Both the position numbers and the translations under genes were made by a program. This document shows positions 20,953 to 29,486 of a stretch of DNA of 64,000 nt, in pieces. The stretch is from assembly GCF_000025345.1 (NCBI RefSeq), contig NC_013757.1, forward strand, positions 4,030,001 through 4,094,000, in the 5' to 3' direction. Numbering within the stretch: the first letter of the stretch is position 1; every line of letters starts with the position of its first letter. Origin of the DNA: Geodermatophilus obscurus DSM 43160. GTDB taxonomy: Bacteria > Actinomycetota > Actinomycetes > Mycobacteriales > Geodermatophilaceae. The notes below the pieces were generated by a model that was not told the origin of the DNA, did no database searches, and worked only from the letters and a program-made list of their open reading frames with translations.

Positions 20953-21882
20953 ATGCACACGCTGCGGCCAGGTGGCTTCGCGCTGCTCGCACTGCTGTAC
21001 GCGGTGAGCGCGGTGCTGTGCGCCGTGGGGGCGCTGGTGCCGGTGTCCGACCGGTCGCCGGTCGCGCTGCTGTGGGGCCTGGCCGCGCTGACCGCCGCCG
21101 GGTCGGTCGTGCTCTGGCTGGGTCGCGACCGGCTGGGGCCGTGGGCGCTGCACGCAGCGGTCCTGGTGGCCTCCGCGGCACTGGGCCTGCTCACCTGGCG
21201 CGCGGCGACCGCGGTGGGGATCGTCGGGCTGGGGCCGGCGATGGTGTCGGTCGGCGTCTTCAGCGGGCACTTCTTCTCCCGCCGGGCGGCGCGGGTCCAC
21301 GTCGGGGTGCTGCTCGTGCTCACCACGGCCGGTGCCGTCGCCGCGGCGCCCACCGGGTACCTGCCCCTGTGGCTGACCACGGTGGTCACCGTCGTCGTCC
21401 TCACCGAGGTGCAGTTGCGCATCTCCGGTGACCTGCGCCGCGCCGCGGCCACCGACCCGCTGACCGGGCTGGCCAACCGGCGCGCCTGGCAGGCGGCGGC
21501 CGACCGCGGCCTGGCGCACGCGCAGCGCGGCGACGAACCGTTCACGGTGGTGCTCATCGACCTCGACGACTTCAAGGCCGTCAACGACCAGGCGGGTCAC
21601 CGCGCCGGCGACGCCCTGCTGCAGGAACTGGCCACCGCGTGGAGCGCGCGGCTGCGGCTGTCGGACCTGCTGGGCCGCTACGGCGGCGACGAGTTCGTGC
21701 TCAGCCTGCCCGCCACCGACGCCGCCCGCGTCGAGGACCTGCTGGCCCGGCTGCGGGCGGCCCACCCGGCGCCCTGGTCGGCGGGGACGGCGACCGCCCG
21801 GCCCGGCGACACCCTCGCCGAGCTGCTCGTGCGCGCCGACACCGACCTCTACCGCAACAAGCGCCGCAAGCGCGGCGGCTGA
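20953..21882 (+). CDS. Membrane-bound diguanylate cyclase (GGDEF)
   Basis: 309 residues from ATG 20953 (GGGGGG just upstream); ATG 20926 and an earlier ATG are possible. Four to six membrane segments fill residues 8-155, then a GGDEF domain with the intact active site GGDEF at 244-248. An inhibitory I-site R-L-S-D (235-238) sits the canonical five residues before it. It should make cyclic di-GMP and be feedback-inhibited. No known sensor domain is recognisable in the membrane part. Confidence 0.9.
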   Translation: MHTLRPGGFALLALLYAVSAVLCAVGALVPVSDRSPVALLWGLAALTAAGSVVLWLGRDRLGPWALHAAVLVASAALGLLTWRAATAVGIVGLGPAMVSVGVFSGHFFSRRAARVHVGVLLVLTTAGAVAAAPTGYLPLWLTTVVTVVVLTEVQLRISGDLRRAAATDPLTGLANRRAWQAAADRGLAHAQRGDEPFTVVLIDLDDFKAVNDQAGHRAGDALLQELATAWSARLRLSDLLGRYGGDEFVLSLPATDAARVEDLLARLRAAHPAPWSAGTATARPGDTLAELLVRADTDLYRNKRRKRGG

Positions 21883-21939
21883 CGACGCCGGGACGGCCCC
21901 CTCCCACCCGCCGACCGCCCCGGACGTCGTCCCGCCGGT

Positions 21940-22005
21940 GATCATGGGGCTGTTGCCGACGACACGCGCCGGCACGCCGGCCGAGGCCGGAACAAGTCCA
22001 TGATC
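21940..22005. repeat. Imperfect inverted repeat in the cyclase-oxidoreductase gap
   Basis: GATCATGGGGCTGTTGCCG on the left faces CCGGAACAAGTCCATGATC on the right, a 19-base imperfect inverted repeat whose outer eight bases (GATCATGG/CCATGATC) match exactly. The spacing is about 28 bases and is itself GC-palindromic. It may be a REP-like element or a structured leader. The rest of the 235-base gap shows no gene. Confidence 0.5.
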
Positions 22006-22117
22006 GACATGGTGGGAGCCGGACCGAGCGCCGGGACGGCGACGGGACCGCGGGGCTTCCGGCACTGTCCGGTCCCCCGGCGCGGTGGCAGCGTCCCCGG
22101 CGGACCCGGGAGGCGGC

Positions 22118-23431
22118 ATGGCGACGATCGTGGTGTGCGGCGGCGGGGTGGTCGGCCTGTGCGCGGGGCTGATGCTGGCCGAGGACGGGCACGAGGTCAC
22201 CGTCCTGGAACCCGACCCGGCCGACCCTCCCGGGACGTCCCGCCAGGCGTGGGACGGCTGGCGGCGCGCCGGCGTGGCCCAGTTCCGCCAGCCGCACACC
22301 CTCCTCCCCCGCTTCCGTCAGGTAGTCGACCGGGAGCTGCCCGGGCTGACCGAGCGGCTCGCCGATGGCGGGTGCGTCCGGGTCGACTACCTCGAGTCCC
22401 TGCCGCCGTCGATCGCAGACCGCGCGCCCCGGCCGGGCGACGACCGCTTCCGCTTCGTCACCGGGCGTCGTCCGGTCACCGAGGCGGTCGTGGCGGCCGC
22501 CGCGGAGGAGCACCCGCGGCTCTCGGTCCGCCGCGGGGTGCGGGTCGCGGGGCTCGTACCCGGCCCCTCGGCGCTGCCCGGCGTCCCGCACGTCGCGGGG
22601 GTGCGCACCGTCACCGGCGAGGAGGTCGCCGCCGACCTGGTCGTCGACGCGACGGGACGCCGGTCGCCGAGCGCGGACTGGCTGGCCGAGCTGGACGCCC
22701 GCCCCGCCCGGGTGGAGAGCTCGACCAGCGGCTTCGTCTACTACACCCGTTACTCCACCGGCCCCGAGCAGCCGCGGCGGATCGGTCCGCAGCTGGCGCC
22801 CGTGGGCAGCATCTCGCTGATCACGCTGGGCGGGGACAACGACACCTGGTCGGTGACCGTCTTCGGGCCGGCTCGCGACGCCCCGCTCAAGGCGCTGCGC
22901 GAGGCGGAGGTGTTCGACCGGGTCGTGGCCGCCTGCCCGCGGCATGCGCACTGGCTGGACGGCCGGCCGATCACCGGTGTGCTCGCGATGGCCGGGGCGC
23001 TGGACCGCTACCGGCGCCTGGTGGTGGACGGCGTCCCCGTGGTGACCGGCTTCGTCGCGGCGGGCGACGCCTGGGCGTGCACCAACCCCTCGGCCGGGCG
23101 CGGCATCTCGGTCGGGGCGCTGCACGCGCAGCTGCTGCGGGCCGCGGTGCGCTCGTCGCTCGACGACCCGGGTGAGCTGGCACGGGTCTTCGACGAGGCC
23201 ACCGAGCGGGAGGTCACGTCGTTCCACCGCGGCCAGCTGGCCGCCGACCGGGCGCGGATCACGGAGATGGACGCCCTCCGTGCCGGCCGCGAGCCCCCGC
23301 CGCCCGACCCGGTGCGCGCCGGGCTGCTGGCCGCCGCGGTGGCCGAGCGGCTGGCGGCCCACGCCGGCGAGCCACCGCCGGGAACGCCCGGCCCGGACCG
23401 GAGGCAGCTGTTGGACCTGCTCGCCGGCTGA
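22118..23431 (+). CDS. FAD-dependent oxidoreductase (monooxygenase-like)
   Basis: 437 residues; ATG 22118 is preceded by GGGAGG. N-terminal FAD fold VCGGGVVGLCAGLMLAEDGHEV. A GD motif with the flavin-ribityl region appears near residue 320 (GDAWACTNPSAGRGIS). General similarity is to squalene-epoxidase/geranylgeranyl-reductase-type flavoproteins. It is followed after 10 bases by a convergent SDR. No pathway can be named from context. Confidence 0.8.
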   Translation: MATIVVCGGGVVGLCAGLMLAEDGHEVTVLEPDPADPPGTSRQAWDGWRRAGVAQFRQPHTLLPRFRQVVDRELPGLTERLADGGCVRVDYLESLPPSIADRAPRPGDDRFRFVTGRRPVTEAVVAAAAEEHPRLSVRRGVRVAGLVPGPSALPGVPHVAGVRTVTGEEVAADLVVDATGRRSPSADWLAELDARPARVESSTSGFVYYTRYSTGPEQPRRIGPQLAPVGSISLITLGGDNDTWSVTVFGPARDAPLKALREAEVFDRVVAACPRHAHWLDGRPITGVLAMAGALDRYRRLVVDGVPVVTGFVAAGDAWACTNPSAGRGISVGALHAQLLRAAVRSSLDDPGELARVFDEATEREVTSFHRGQLAADRARITEMDALRAGREPPPPDPVRAGLLAAAVAERLAAHAGEPPPGTPGPDRRQLLDLLAG

Positions 23432-23441
23432 CCGGCTCCGG

Positions 23442-24248
23442 TCAGGGACGCCGCCAGTCGTCGGAGGTCAGGTGGGACCCGGCCATCGGGCCCATCTGCA
23501 GCATCCCGCCGTCGACGGCGTAAGAGGACCCGGTCACGTAGCCGGCCTCCGGGGAGGCGAGGAAGGCGACCACGGCGGCCACCTCGCGGGCGTCCCCGGG
23601 ACGGCGCAGCGGGACGCCGGGCCGCTCGTGCCCGGGAGCGGCCGGGTCCTCGTCCTCCTGGCCGGTCATCGGGGTGGCGATCTCGCCGGGCGCGACGGCG
23701 TTGACCGTGATGCCGTGCTCGGCCAGCTCGATCGCGGCGACCCGGGTGAGCAGGCCCAGGCCGCCCTTGGCCGCGCAGTAGGCGGCGGCACCGACCCGCG
23801 GCTGGTGCTCGTGCACGCTGGTGATGTTGACGATCCGCCCGCCGCGGCCGGCGGCGACCATCCGCCGGGCGGCCCGCTGCAGGCACAGGAACGCGGCGTC
23901 GAGGTCGGTGGCCAGCACCTCCCGCCAGGTGGCGAAGTCCGTCTCGAGGACCGTCGACATGTGCCCGGTGCCGGCGTCGTTGACCAGGACGTCGACCCCG
24001 CCGAGGGCCTCGGCCAGCTCGTCGACGACGTCGGCGGCCTCGGGCAGCCGCGTCAGGTCGACGTGCCGGACCTCGGCGCGGCGCCCCACCCCGCGCACCT
24101 CCTCGGCGGTGGCCTCCGCGGCCTCGCGCTGCCGGTACCAGGTGATGCCGACGTCGCAGCCCTGCCCGGCCAGCGCGACGGCGGTGGCCCGGCCGATGCC
24201 CGACTCGGAGCCGGTGATGATGGCGACGCGGCGTGCGGGGTCTGTCAT
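23442..24248 (-). CDS. Short-chain dehydrogenase/reductase
   Basis: 268 residues. Cofactor motif TGSESGIGRATAV, NDAG motif VNDAGTGHM, catalytic Ser in NITSVHE and YCAAKGG for the YxxxK pair. Closest in style to glucose-1-dehydrogenase/3-oxoacyl reductases. On its strand a TAGCGT word (24257-24252 region) lies only about eight bases before the ATG, so the message may be leaderless (inference). Confidence 0.88.
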   Translation of the reverse strand: MTDPARRVAIITGSESGIGRATAVALAGQGCDVGITWYRQREAAEATAEEVRGVGRRAEVRHVDLTRLPEAADVVDELAEALGGVDVLVNDAGTGHMSTVLETDFATWREVLATDLDAAFLCLQRAARRMVAAGRGGRIVNITSVHEHQPRVGAAAYCAAKGGLGLLTRVAAIELAEHGITVNAVAPGEIATPMTGQEDEDPAAPGHERPGVPLRRPGDAREVAAVVAFLASPEAGYVTGSSYAVDGGMLQMGPMAGSHLTSDDWRRP

Positions 24249-24263
24249 GGCCCGACGCTAGGT

Positions 24264-24322
24264 GAAGGACCCCTCCGCCCCCCACCGCTCGCAAGCTCGC
24301 GGCGGGACCCTGCAGAGGGGCC
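24264..24322 (+). repeat. Dispersed hairpin repeat, copy near the SDR start
   Basis: Shows the family pattern: AAGGACCCCTCC, a C-run, CACCGCTCGCAAGCTCGCGG, CGGGACCCTGCAGAGGGGCC. AGGACCCCTC can pair imperfectly with GAGGGGCCT, and CTCGC pairs inside. It lies upstream of the SDR promoter rather than at a gene end, unlike most other copies. Confidence 0.75.
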
Positions 24323-24392
24323 TCCCGAGACCGACACCCGATCGCAATGCGCTCCCCATCCGGCCGGGACCCGGACGGGGTAACGACGGAGC

Positions 24393-25016
24393 ATGACAGC
24401 CGGCCGCCGTTCCGCACTCGTGACCGTCGCGGCGCTGCTCACGGTGCTGCTCGGTGGGTGCGTGGCGGTGGAGGTCCCGGTGTCCGGACCGGCCCCCGGG
24501 CCAGACGCGCCGACCTCCACCCCGCCGCCCGCGGAGGCCTCCGCCGCGGAGCAGGAGATGGCGCGGGACGTCCTCGACCGGGTCAACGACGAGCGCGCCG
24601 AACGCGGGCTGGCACCAGTGGAGTGGGACGAGGAGCTCGCGGCGGTGGCCCGCAGCTGGAGCGCCGAGATGGCGCGCACCGAGCAGCTGAGGCACCAGGA
24701 CATGGGTGCGCTGCTCGCGCGGGAGGAGCTCTCCGACCTGCAGGGGATCGGCGAGAACGTCTTCCAGTCGACCGGTCCGGTCCCGGCGGGCACCATGCAC
24801 GCGGGCTGGATGCGCTCCGACGACCACCGGGTCAACGTGGTCAACCCGGGCTGGGACCGGTTGGGCGTCGGCGTGCACTGCGCGGAGGACGGGTCGGTGT
24901 GGGCCACCCAGCAGTTCGGGCGGACGACGGGCTCCGACCTGCCTGCCATCGCCACCACGACGCCGCCACCAGAGCCCCTCGTCCACCCCGAGGACGACGG
25001 ACCCGGCTGTGGCTGA
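24393..25016 (+). CDS. CAP/SCP-domain lipoprotein
   Basis: 207 residues. Signal peptide with lipobox LLGGC, a Pro/Ala-rich linker to about residue 50, then a CAP domain: DVLDRVNDERAERGLAPV, the histidine in QLRHQDMG, GENVFQS, and WMRSDDHRVNVVNPGWDRLGVGV. Secreted and lipid-anchored. CAP proteins of bacteria have mostly unknown roles at the cell surface. Confidence 0.88.
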   Translation: MTAGRRSALVTVAALLTVLLGGCVAVEVPVSGPAPGPDAPTSTPPPAEASAAEQEMARDVLDRVNDERAERGLAPVEWDEELAAVARSWSAEMARTEQLRHQDMGALLAREELSDLQGIGENVFQSTGPVPAGTMHAGWMRSDDHRVNVVNPGWDRLGVGVHCAEDGSVWATQQFGRTTGSDLPAIATTTPPPEPLVHPEDDGPGCG

Positions 25017-25025
25017 CGGCGGCGG

Positions 25026-25205
25026 TCAGGCGGCCGCGAGGCGTTCGTCGAGCAGGGCGTCGACGTCGGCCTCGGCGTCGGCGACCCGCCGCGCGTTCTC
25101 GGCCGACGGACTGTGGGCCGCCGCGCTGCGGGCGACGCCGAGCGCGATGTAGGCGACGGCGATCTCCAGGTCGAGGGCCTCGATGCTGGTGACGGTGCGG
25201 GTCAT
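25026..25205 (-). CDS. Small protein coupled to a WYL regulator
   Basis: 59 residues, MTRTVTSIEALDLEIAVAY..., mostly helical, acidic C-terminus. The ATG overlaps the stop of the WYL regulator gene (ATGA) and has a strong GGGGAGG site inside that gene, so it is very likely real and co-translated. No family recognised; no membrane segment. Could be a small partner of the regulator or an unrelated passenger. Confidence 0.7.
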   Translation of the reverse strand: MTRTVTSIEALDLEIAVAYIALGVARSAAAHSPSAENARRVADAEADVDALLDERLAAA

Positions 25206-26209
25206 GGCGACCTCCCCTCGGTGGGACGGTCCCCATGCTCGTCCGGGGGTACGACGGAACCGGCCCTGCTGAACCGATGCCCCCACTCGTGCAGCAGATA
25301 CAGCAACTCCGGCGGTGAGACGACGGTGACCTCGACGCCCAGGGTGCCGATGGCGAACGCCGGCCAGTCCAGGCCGTCGGCCTCCATGTGCACCCTGCTG
25401 CGGCCTGGGCCGTCCTCCTCGACGCGCGCCCACCGCCCGATCCGCGCCCGCACCCGGTCGGCGGGGGCGTCGACGAGGAACTCGACGGCGGTGGGGGTGC
25501 TCAGCGCCGCCGTCCCGGCCCGGACGAACGCGACGGCGTCCTCCGCCGGCAGCCGCCGCGGTGCGAACCGCGCCCCGGTCGGCTGCGGCCGGGCCAACCG
25601 GTCGAGGCGGAAGCTGCGCCAGTCGCCGCGGTCGAGGTCGTAGCCGACCAGGTACCAGCGCCGACCGAGGGTGACCAGCCGGTGCGGCTCGACCCTCCGG
25701 TCCGACGGGGTGGCGTCGGCGGCGGTGTAGGCGAAGTGCAGTCGTTCGCGGTCGCGGCAGGCCTGGGCCACGACGGCCAGCGCCTCCGGGTCGACGAGCT
25801 GCCGAGGGGCGGCCCAGGGCGCGGGGTCGGTCACCGCGCGCAGCGCCTCGACCCGGCGCCGCAGCCGCGCGGGCATCACCTGCACGACCTTGGCCAGCGC
25901 CCGCACCGACGACTCCGCCGTCCCGGCGACGGCGCTCTGCGCGGCGGTCTGCAGGCCGACGGTCAGGGCCACCGCCTCCTCGTCGTCGAGGACCAGCGGC
26001 GGGAGCGCGGCGCCGGGGGCCAGTTGGTAGCCGCCGTCGACGCCGCGCTGCGCCTCCACCGGATAGCCGAGCTCGCGCAGCCGGTCGACGTCCCGGCGCA
26101 GCGTGCGCACCGAGACGCCGAGCCGGTCGGCGAGGTCGGCGCCGGCCCAGTAGCGGCGCTGCTGCAGCAACGAGAGCAGCCGGAGGGTGCGGGCGCCCGG
26201 ATCGGTCAT
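25202..26209 (-). CDS. WYL-domain transcriptional regulator (DeoR-type HTH)
   Basis: 335 residues: N-terminal DeoR-like winged helix (residues 8-60, ADLADRLGVSVRTLRRDVDRLRELGYPV), then a WYL domain with the RRWYLVGYDLDRGDWRSFRLDRL segment and a C-terminal extension. WYL regulators sense an unknown ligand, often linked to DNA damage or stress. It is divergent from a DinB-like gene with a perfect palindrome between them that is probably its operator. Confidence 0.92.
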   Translation of the reverse strand: MTDPGARTLRLLSLLQQRRYWAGADLADRLGVSVRTLRRDVDRLRELGYPVEAQRGVDGGYQLAPGAALPPLVLDDEEAVALTVGLQTAAQSAVAGTAESSVRALAKVVQVMPARLRRRVEALRAVTDPAPWAAPRQLVDPEALAVVAQACRDRERLHFAYTAADATPSDRRVEPHRLVTLGRRWYLVGYDLDRGDWRSFRLDRLARPQPTGARFAPRRLPAEDAVAFVRAGTAALSTPTAVEFLVDAPADRVRARIGRWARVEEDGPGRSRVHMEADGLDWPAFAIGTLGVEVTVVSPPELLYLLHEWGHRFSRAGSVVPPDEHGDRPTEGRSP

Positions 26210-26215
26210 GCCGTC

Positions 26216-26240
26216 ATCCTGACCGGATTGCGGTCAGGAT
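26216..26240. promoter_or_regulatory. Probable operator of the WYL regulator
   Basis: Perfect inverted repeat ATCCTGACCG-GATTG-CGGTCAGGAT, ten-base arms around a five-base spacer. It starts six bases before the regulator's start codon and covers the region between the divergent regulator and DinB-like genes. A TAGCGT word (26258-26263) downstream on the + strand could be the -10 of the DinB-like gene. Confidence 0.75.
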
Positions 26241-26301
26241 CTGGCACTTGTGCGCCCTAGCGTCGTCCTCGACAGGAACCGGACCGGAAAAGGCGGACAC
26301 C

Positions 26302-26820
26302 ATGGACACGACGACCCTCACCGGCGAGCGGGCCGACCTGCTGGAGGCGCTGGCCGCGCACCGGCACTTCCTCCGCTACACCGTCCAGGGCCTCACCGAG
26401 GAGCAGGCCCGGCTGCAGCCGACGGCCAGCGAGCTGACCCTCGGCGGGCTGGTCAAGCACGTCGCCTCCCAGGAGGCCGGCTGGGTGGACTTCGTCCTGA
26501 ACGGCCCGGGCGCCATGGCCTCGGCCACCGACCCGGAGCAGATGGCGAGGTGGGCCGAGGAGTTCCGGCTGGGCCCCGACGAGACGCTGGACGGCGTGCT
26601 GGCCTCCTACGAGGAGGTCGCTCGGCGCACCGACGACGTGGTGCGCACCCTCCCCGACCTCGACGCGTCGCACCCGCTGCCGGAGGCGCCGTGGTTCGAG
26701 CCGGGCGCGCACCGCTCGGCCCGCCGGGTGTTCCTGCACGTCATCGCCGAGACCGCCCAGCACGCCGGTCACGCCGACATCCTGCGGGAGACCATCGACG
26801 GCCAGAAGTCGATGGGCTGA
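26302..26820 (+). CDS. DinB-family protein
   Basis: 172 residues from ATG 26302 with an AAAAGGCGG site. Four-helix-bundle DinB/DfsB-like fold, with the likely metal histidines in LVKHVASQE and AQHAGHADILRE at the usual spacing. Such proteins include mycothiol- or bacillithiol-dependent transferases and uncharacterised stress proteins. Mycothiol dependence would fit an actinobacterium, but this is inference. Probably controlled by the divergent WYL regulator. Confidence 0.88.
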   Translation: MDTTTLTGERADLLEALAAHRHFLRYTVQGLTEEQARLQPTASELTLGGLVKHVASQEAGWVDFVLNGPGAMASATDPEQMARWAEEFRLGPDETLDGVLASYEEVARRTDDVVRTLPDLDASHPLPEAPWFEPGAHRSARRVFLHVIAETAQHAGHADILRETIDGQKSMG

Positions 26821-26829
26821 GCAGGCGGG

Positions 26830-27786
26830 TCAGCCCTCCTCGAGCGCGCGGAGCGCGGCCAGCGCGTGGTCGCGGGCCGCGGCGGCCTCGGTGGCGTGCC
26901 GCTCGGCGGTGCGCCGGTGCAGCTCGGCCCGCTGGAGCTCCTCGGCGGTCCGCGCGGCCTCCTCCTCGGTGCGGGCGAGCTCGTCGGCCAGCTCCTCGAC
27001 GCGCGCCTGCAGGTCGGCCCGGCGCGCGTCGAGGTCGTCGACGCGGTGCCGCTCCTCCTCGGCCGCGGCGACGGCCTCGGCGGCCAGCGCGGTGGCCTCC
27101 TCCGCCGCGGCGCGCGCCTCCTCGAGCTCACGCCGGCGGCGCTCCTCGGCAGCCCGCCGCGCCTCTCCCTCGCGGCGCCGGGCCTCCTCCTCGGCAGCCC
27201 GGCGGGCGTCCTCGGCGGAACGCCGGCGGGGAGCCGCGGTGCCGCCACGCGTCGCGGGGGCCTCGCGCTGCTCCGGTCGCGGCCGCACCAGCCGCAGCGC
27301 CGGCCGGATGCCGGTCGTCCCCAGGCCGCTGTAGGACATCGCCCCGGTGAGCCGACCGGACAGCAGCGCCTGGCCGGCCTCCGGATCGGCCAGCGCAGCA
27401 CGCAGCGTGTCCGCCACCTGGGTCTCCACCGTGCTGCCGACCCGCACGCCGTGCTCCCGGGCCAGCGCGGTCGCCTGTCTCGTGAGCGCGGTCAGCAGCT
27501 GGGAGCGCTGGCGGTCCAGGGCCCGCAACTGGTCCCCGGCCAGGCTCTCCTGCGCCTGCCGCAGCAGGTCGCCGAGCTCGACGAGGCCCTCGATCTCCGC
27601 ACGCTGCTCGCGCACCAGCAGGTTGCACACCCAGGCCGCGGCGGTCGGCTTGGGCACCGCGCCGATCTCGCGGGCCAGGGTCCGGTTGCCCGCGGCCCGG
27701 GCGTCGTCCTGGCGCTGCCCGCGCACCGCGACGAACTGGTCGGGCGGCACCGCGTAGAGCTCGTCGGCCACCTCGTCGAGGTCCAC
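26830..27786 (-). CDS. Coiled-coil protein of unknown function
   Basis: 318 residues, GTG start. The N-terminal 150 residues are globular (DELYAVPPDQFVAVRGQR, AAAWVCNLLVREQ). The C-terminal half is one long Arg/Glu/Ala coiled coil (about residues 185-315). Similar proteins occur across actinobacteria without assigned function. The stop is 10 bases from the convergent DinB-like gene. Confidence 0.75.
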   Translation of the reverse strand: MDLDEVADELYAVPPDQFVAVRGQRQDDARAAGNRTLAREIGAVPKPTAAAWVCNLLVREQRAEIEGLVELGDLLRQAQESLAGDQLRALDRQRSQLLTALTRQATALAREHGVRVGSTVETQVADTLRAALADPEAGQALLSGRLTGAMSYSGLGTTGIRPALRLVRPRPEQREAPATRGGTAAPRRRSAEDARRAAEEEARRREGEARRAAEERRRRELEEARAAAEEATALAAEAVAAAEEERHRVDDLDARRADLQARVEELADELARTEEEAARTAEELQRAELHRRTAERHATEAAAARDHALAALRALEEG

Positions 27787-27803
27787 GGGCGCCTCCTCGC
27801 TGC

Positions 27804-27860
27804 CGAGTGCTGCGAACTCGTGGTGATCGCGGCGCGATCACCACGAGTTCGTAGCACTCG
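27804..27860. repeat. 57-bp near-perfect hairpin between divergent genes
   Basis: Two 27-base arms (left begins CGAGTGCTGCGAACTCGTGG) differ at a single base and surround the loop GGC. It occupies most of the 96-base gap between divergent start codons, ending 23 bases before the SRPBCC gene. It could be a mobile REP/MITE-like element, a cruciform or a paired operator. Confidence 0.8.
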
Positions 27861-27882
27861 ACGGGTCAGGCGGCGCGGCACC

Positions 27883-28356
27883 ATGGCGGCCGTGACCACC
27901 ACCCGGGTGAGCCGGCACGTCGACGCGCCGCGCGCCGCCGTCTACCGCGCCCTGCTCGACCCGGCCGCCGTCGCCCGGTGGAAGGTGCCCGAGGGCATGA
28001 CGTGCGCCGTGCACGAGTTCGACGCCCGCGAGGGCGGCACGCTGCGCGTCTCGCTCACCTATGACGAGCCGGGACCGCAGGGGAAGACGACCGCGCACAC
28101 CGACACCTATCGCGGCCGCTTCGTCCGCCTGGTGCCCGACGAGCTGGTCGTGGAGGTCGACGTCTTCGAGACCGCCGACCCGACGCTCGGGGGCGAGATG
28201 ACCAGCACCATCACCCTGGCCGACGGCGGCGACGGCGGCACCGAGCTGACCGCGGTGCACGACGGCGTGCCCGACGGCGTCGCACCCGCGGACAACGAGC
28301 TCGGCTGGCGGATGGCGCTGGACCGGCTGGCGGCCCTGGTCGAGCGCGGGACCTGA
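27883..28356 (+). CDS. SRPBCC-family protein (AHSA1/polyketide cyclase-like)
   Basis: 157 residues from ATG 27883. Begins TTRVSRHVDAPRAAVYRALLDPAAVARWKVPEGM, the typical START/AHSA1 opening. Ends with the long helix GWRMALDRLAALV. A small hydrophobic-ligand-binding fold; some relatives modulate stress responses. The ligand is unknown. The long open frame upstream belongs to another strand's gene and is not coding. Confidence 0.88.
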   Translation: MAAVTTTRVSRHVDAPRAAVYRALLDPAAVARWKVPEGMTCAVHEFDAREGGTLRVSLTYDEPGPQGKTTAHTDTYRGRFVRLVPDELVVEVDVFETADPTLGGEMTSTITLADGGDGGTELTAVHDGVPDGVAPADNELGWRMALDRLAALVERGT

Positions 28357-28362
28357 TCCTCC

Positions 28363-29394
28363 TCAGGCCGTCCGCGGGGCCTCCCAGAGGTCGATGCCGG
28401 AGTCGACGGCGTGCTGCTCGATCGCGGCCAGCTCGTCGTCGGAGAAGTCCAGCCGCTCCAGCGCACCGACGTTCTGCTCCAGCTGGCCGACGCTGCTGGC
28501 GCCGGCGAGCACGCTGGTCACCCGCGGGTCGCGCAGCGCCCAGGCCAGCGCCATCTGGGCCAGGCTCTGCCCGCGCTTCCCGGCGATGTCGTTGAGCGCG
28601 CGGACGTGCCCGAGGGCCTCCTCGGTGAGCAGGTCGGCCGACAGCGACTTGCCCTGGCTGGCGCGCGAGCCCTCCGGGACGCCGTCCAGGTACTTGCTGG
28701 TGAGCATCCCCTGGGCCAGCGGGGAAAAGGCGATGCAGCCGGCGCCCACGTCCTCCAGCGTGTCGAGCAGCCCCTCGGTCTCGATCCAGCGGTTGAGCAT
28801 CGAGTACGACGGCTGGTGGATCAGCAGCGGCGCCCCCAGGTCGGCGAGGATCTCCGCCGCCTTGGCGGTGTCCTCGGGCGAGTACGACGAGATGCCGACG
28901 TAGAGCGCCTTGCCGGCCCGGACGGCGCTGTGCAGGGCGCCCATCGTCTCCTCGAGCGGCGTGGTCGGGTCGGGCCGGTGGGAGTAGAAGACGTCGACGT
29001 ACTCCAGGCCCATCCGGGCCAGCGACTGGTCGAGGCTGGACAGCACGTACTTGCGCCCGCCGCCGCCCTGGCCGTACGGGCCGGGCCACATGTCGTAACC
29101 GGCCTTGGTGGAGATGACCAGCTCGTCGCGGTAGGGGCGGAAGTCGTCGGCGAGGTGCCGGCCGAAGTTGACCTCGGCGCTGCCGTACGGGGGTCCGTAG
29201 TTGTTGGCCAGGTCGAAGTGGGTGACGCCGAGGTCGAAGGCGCGGCGCAGGATGGCGCGCTGCCGGTCGAACGGGACGTCGTCACCAAAGTTGTGCCACA
29301 GACCCAGGCTGACCGCCGGGAGGTCCAGGCCGCTGCGGCCGGTGCGCCGGTAGGTCATCGAGTCGTAGCGGTCCTGCGCTGCGGTGTAGGCCAT
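28363..29394 (-). CDS. Aldo/keto reductase, YghZ/GPR type
   Basis: 343 residues. Catalytic tetrad regions are visible: D in FDLANNYGPPYGSAE with its tyrosine, K in ISTKAGYD and H in YSHRPDP. The GPPYGSAE and KAGYDMWPGPYG wording is typical of the E. coli YghZ (L-glyceraldehyde-3-phosphate reductase) group. NADPH-dependent detoxification of aldehydes is the likely role. Confidence 0.92.
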   Translation of the reverse strand: MAYTAAQDRYDSMTYRRTGRSGLDLPAVSLGLWHNFGDDVPFDRQRAILRRAFDLGVTHFDLANNYGPPYGSAEVNFGRHLADDFRPYRDELVISTKAGYDMWPGPYGQGGGGRKYVLSSLDQSLARMGLEYVDVFYSHRPDPTTPLEETMGALHSAVRAGKALYVGISSYSPEDTAKAAEILADLGAPLLIHQPSYSMLNRWIETEGLLDTLEDVGAGCIAFSPLAQGMLTSKYLDGVPEGSRASQGKSLSADLLTEEALGHVRALNDIAGKRGQSLAQMALAWALRDPRVTSVLAGASSVGQLEQNVGALERLDFSDDELAAIEQHAVDSGIDLWEAPRTA

Positions 29395-29486
29395 GGTCGC
29401 GATCCTGCCCGGGGCGCGGACGCCCGAACCGGGCTCCCCCGGACCTACGCTCGACGGACCGGATCCGACTGCACCGGAGGTGCGCC

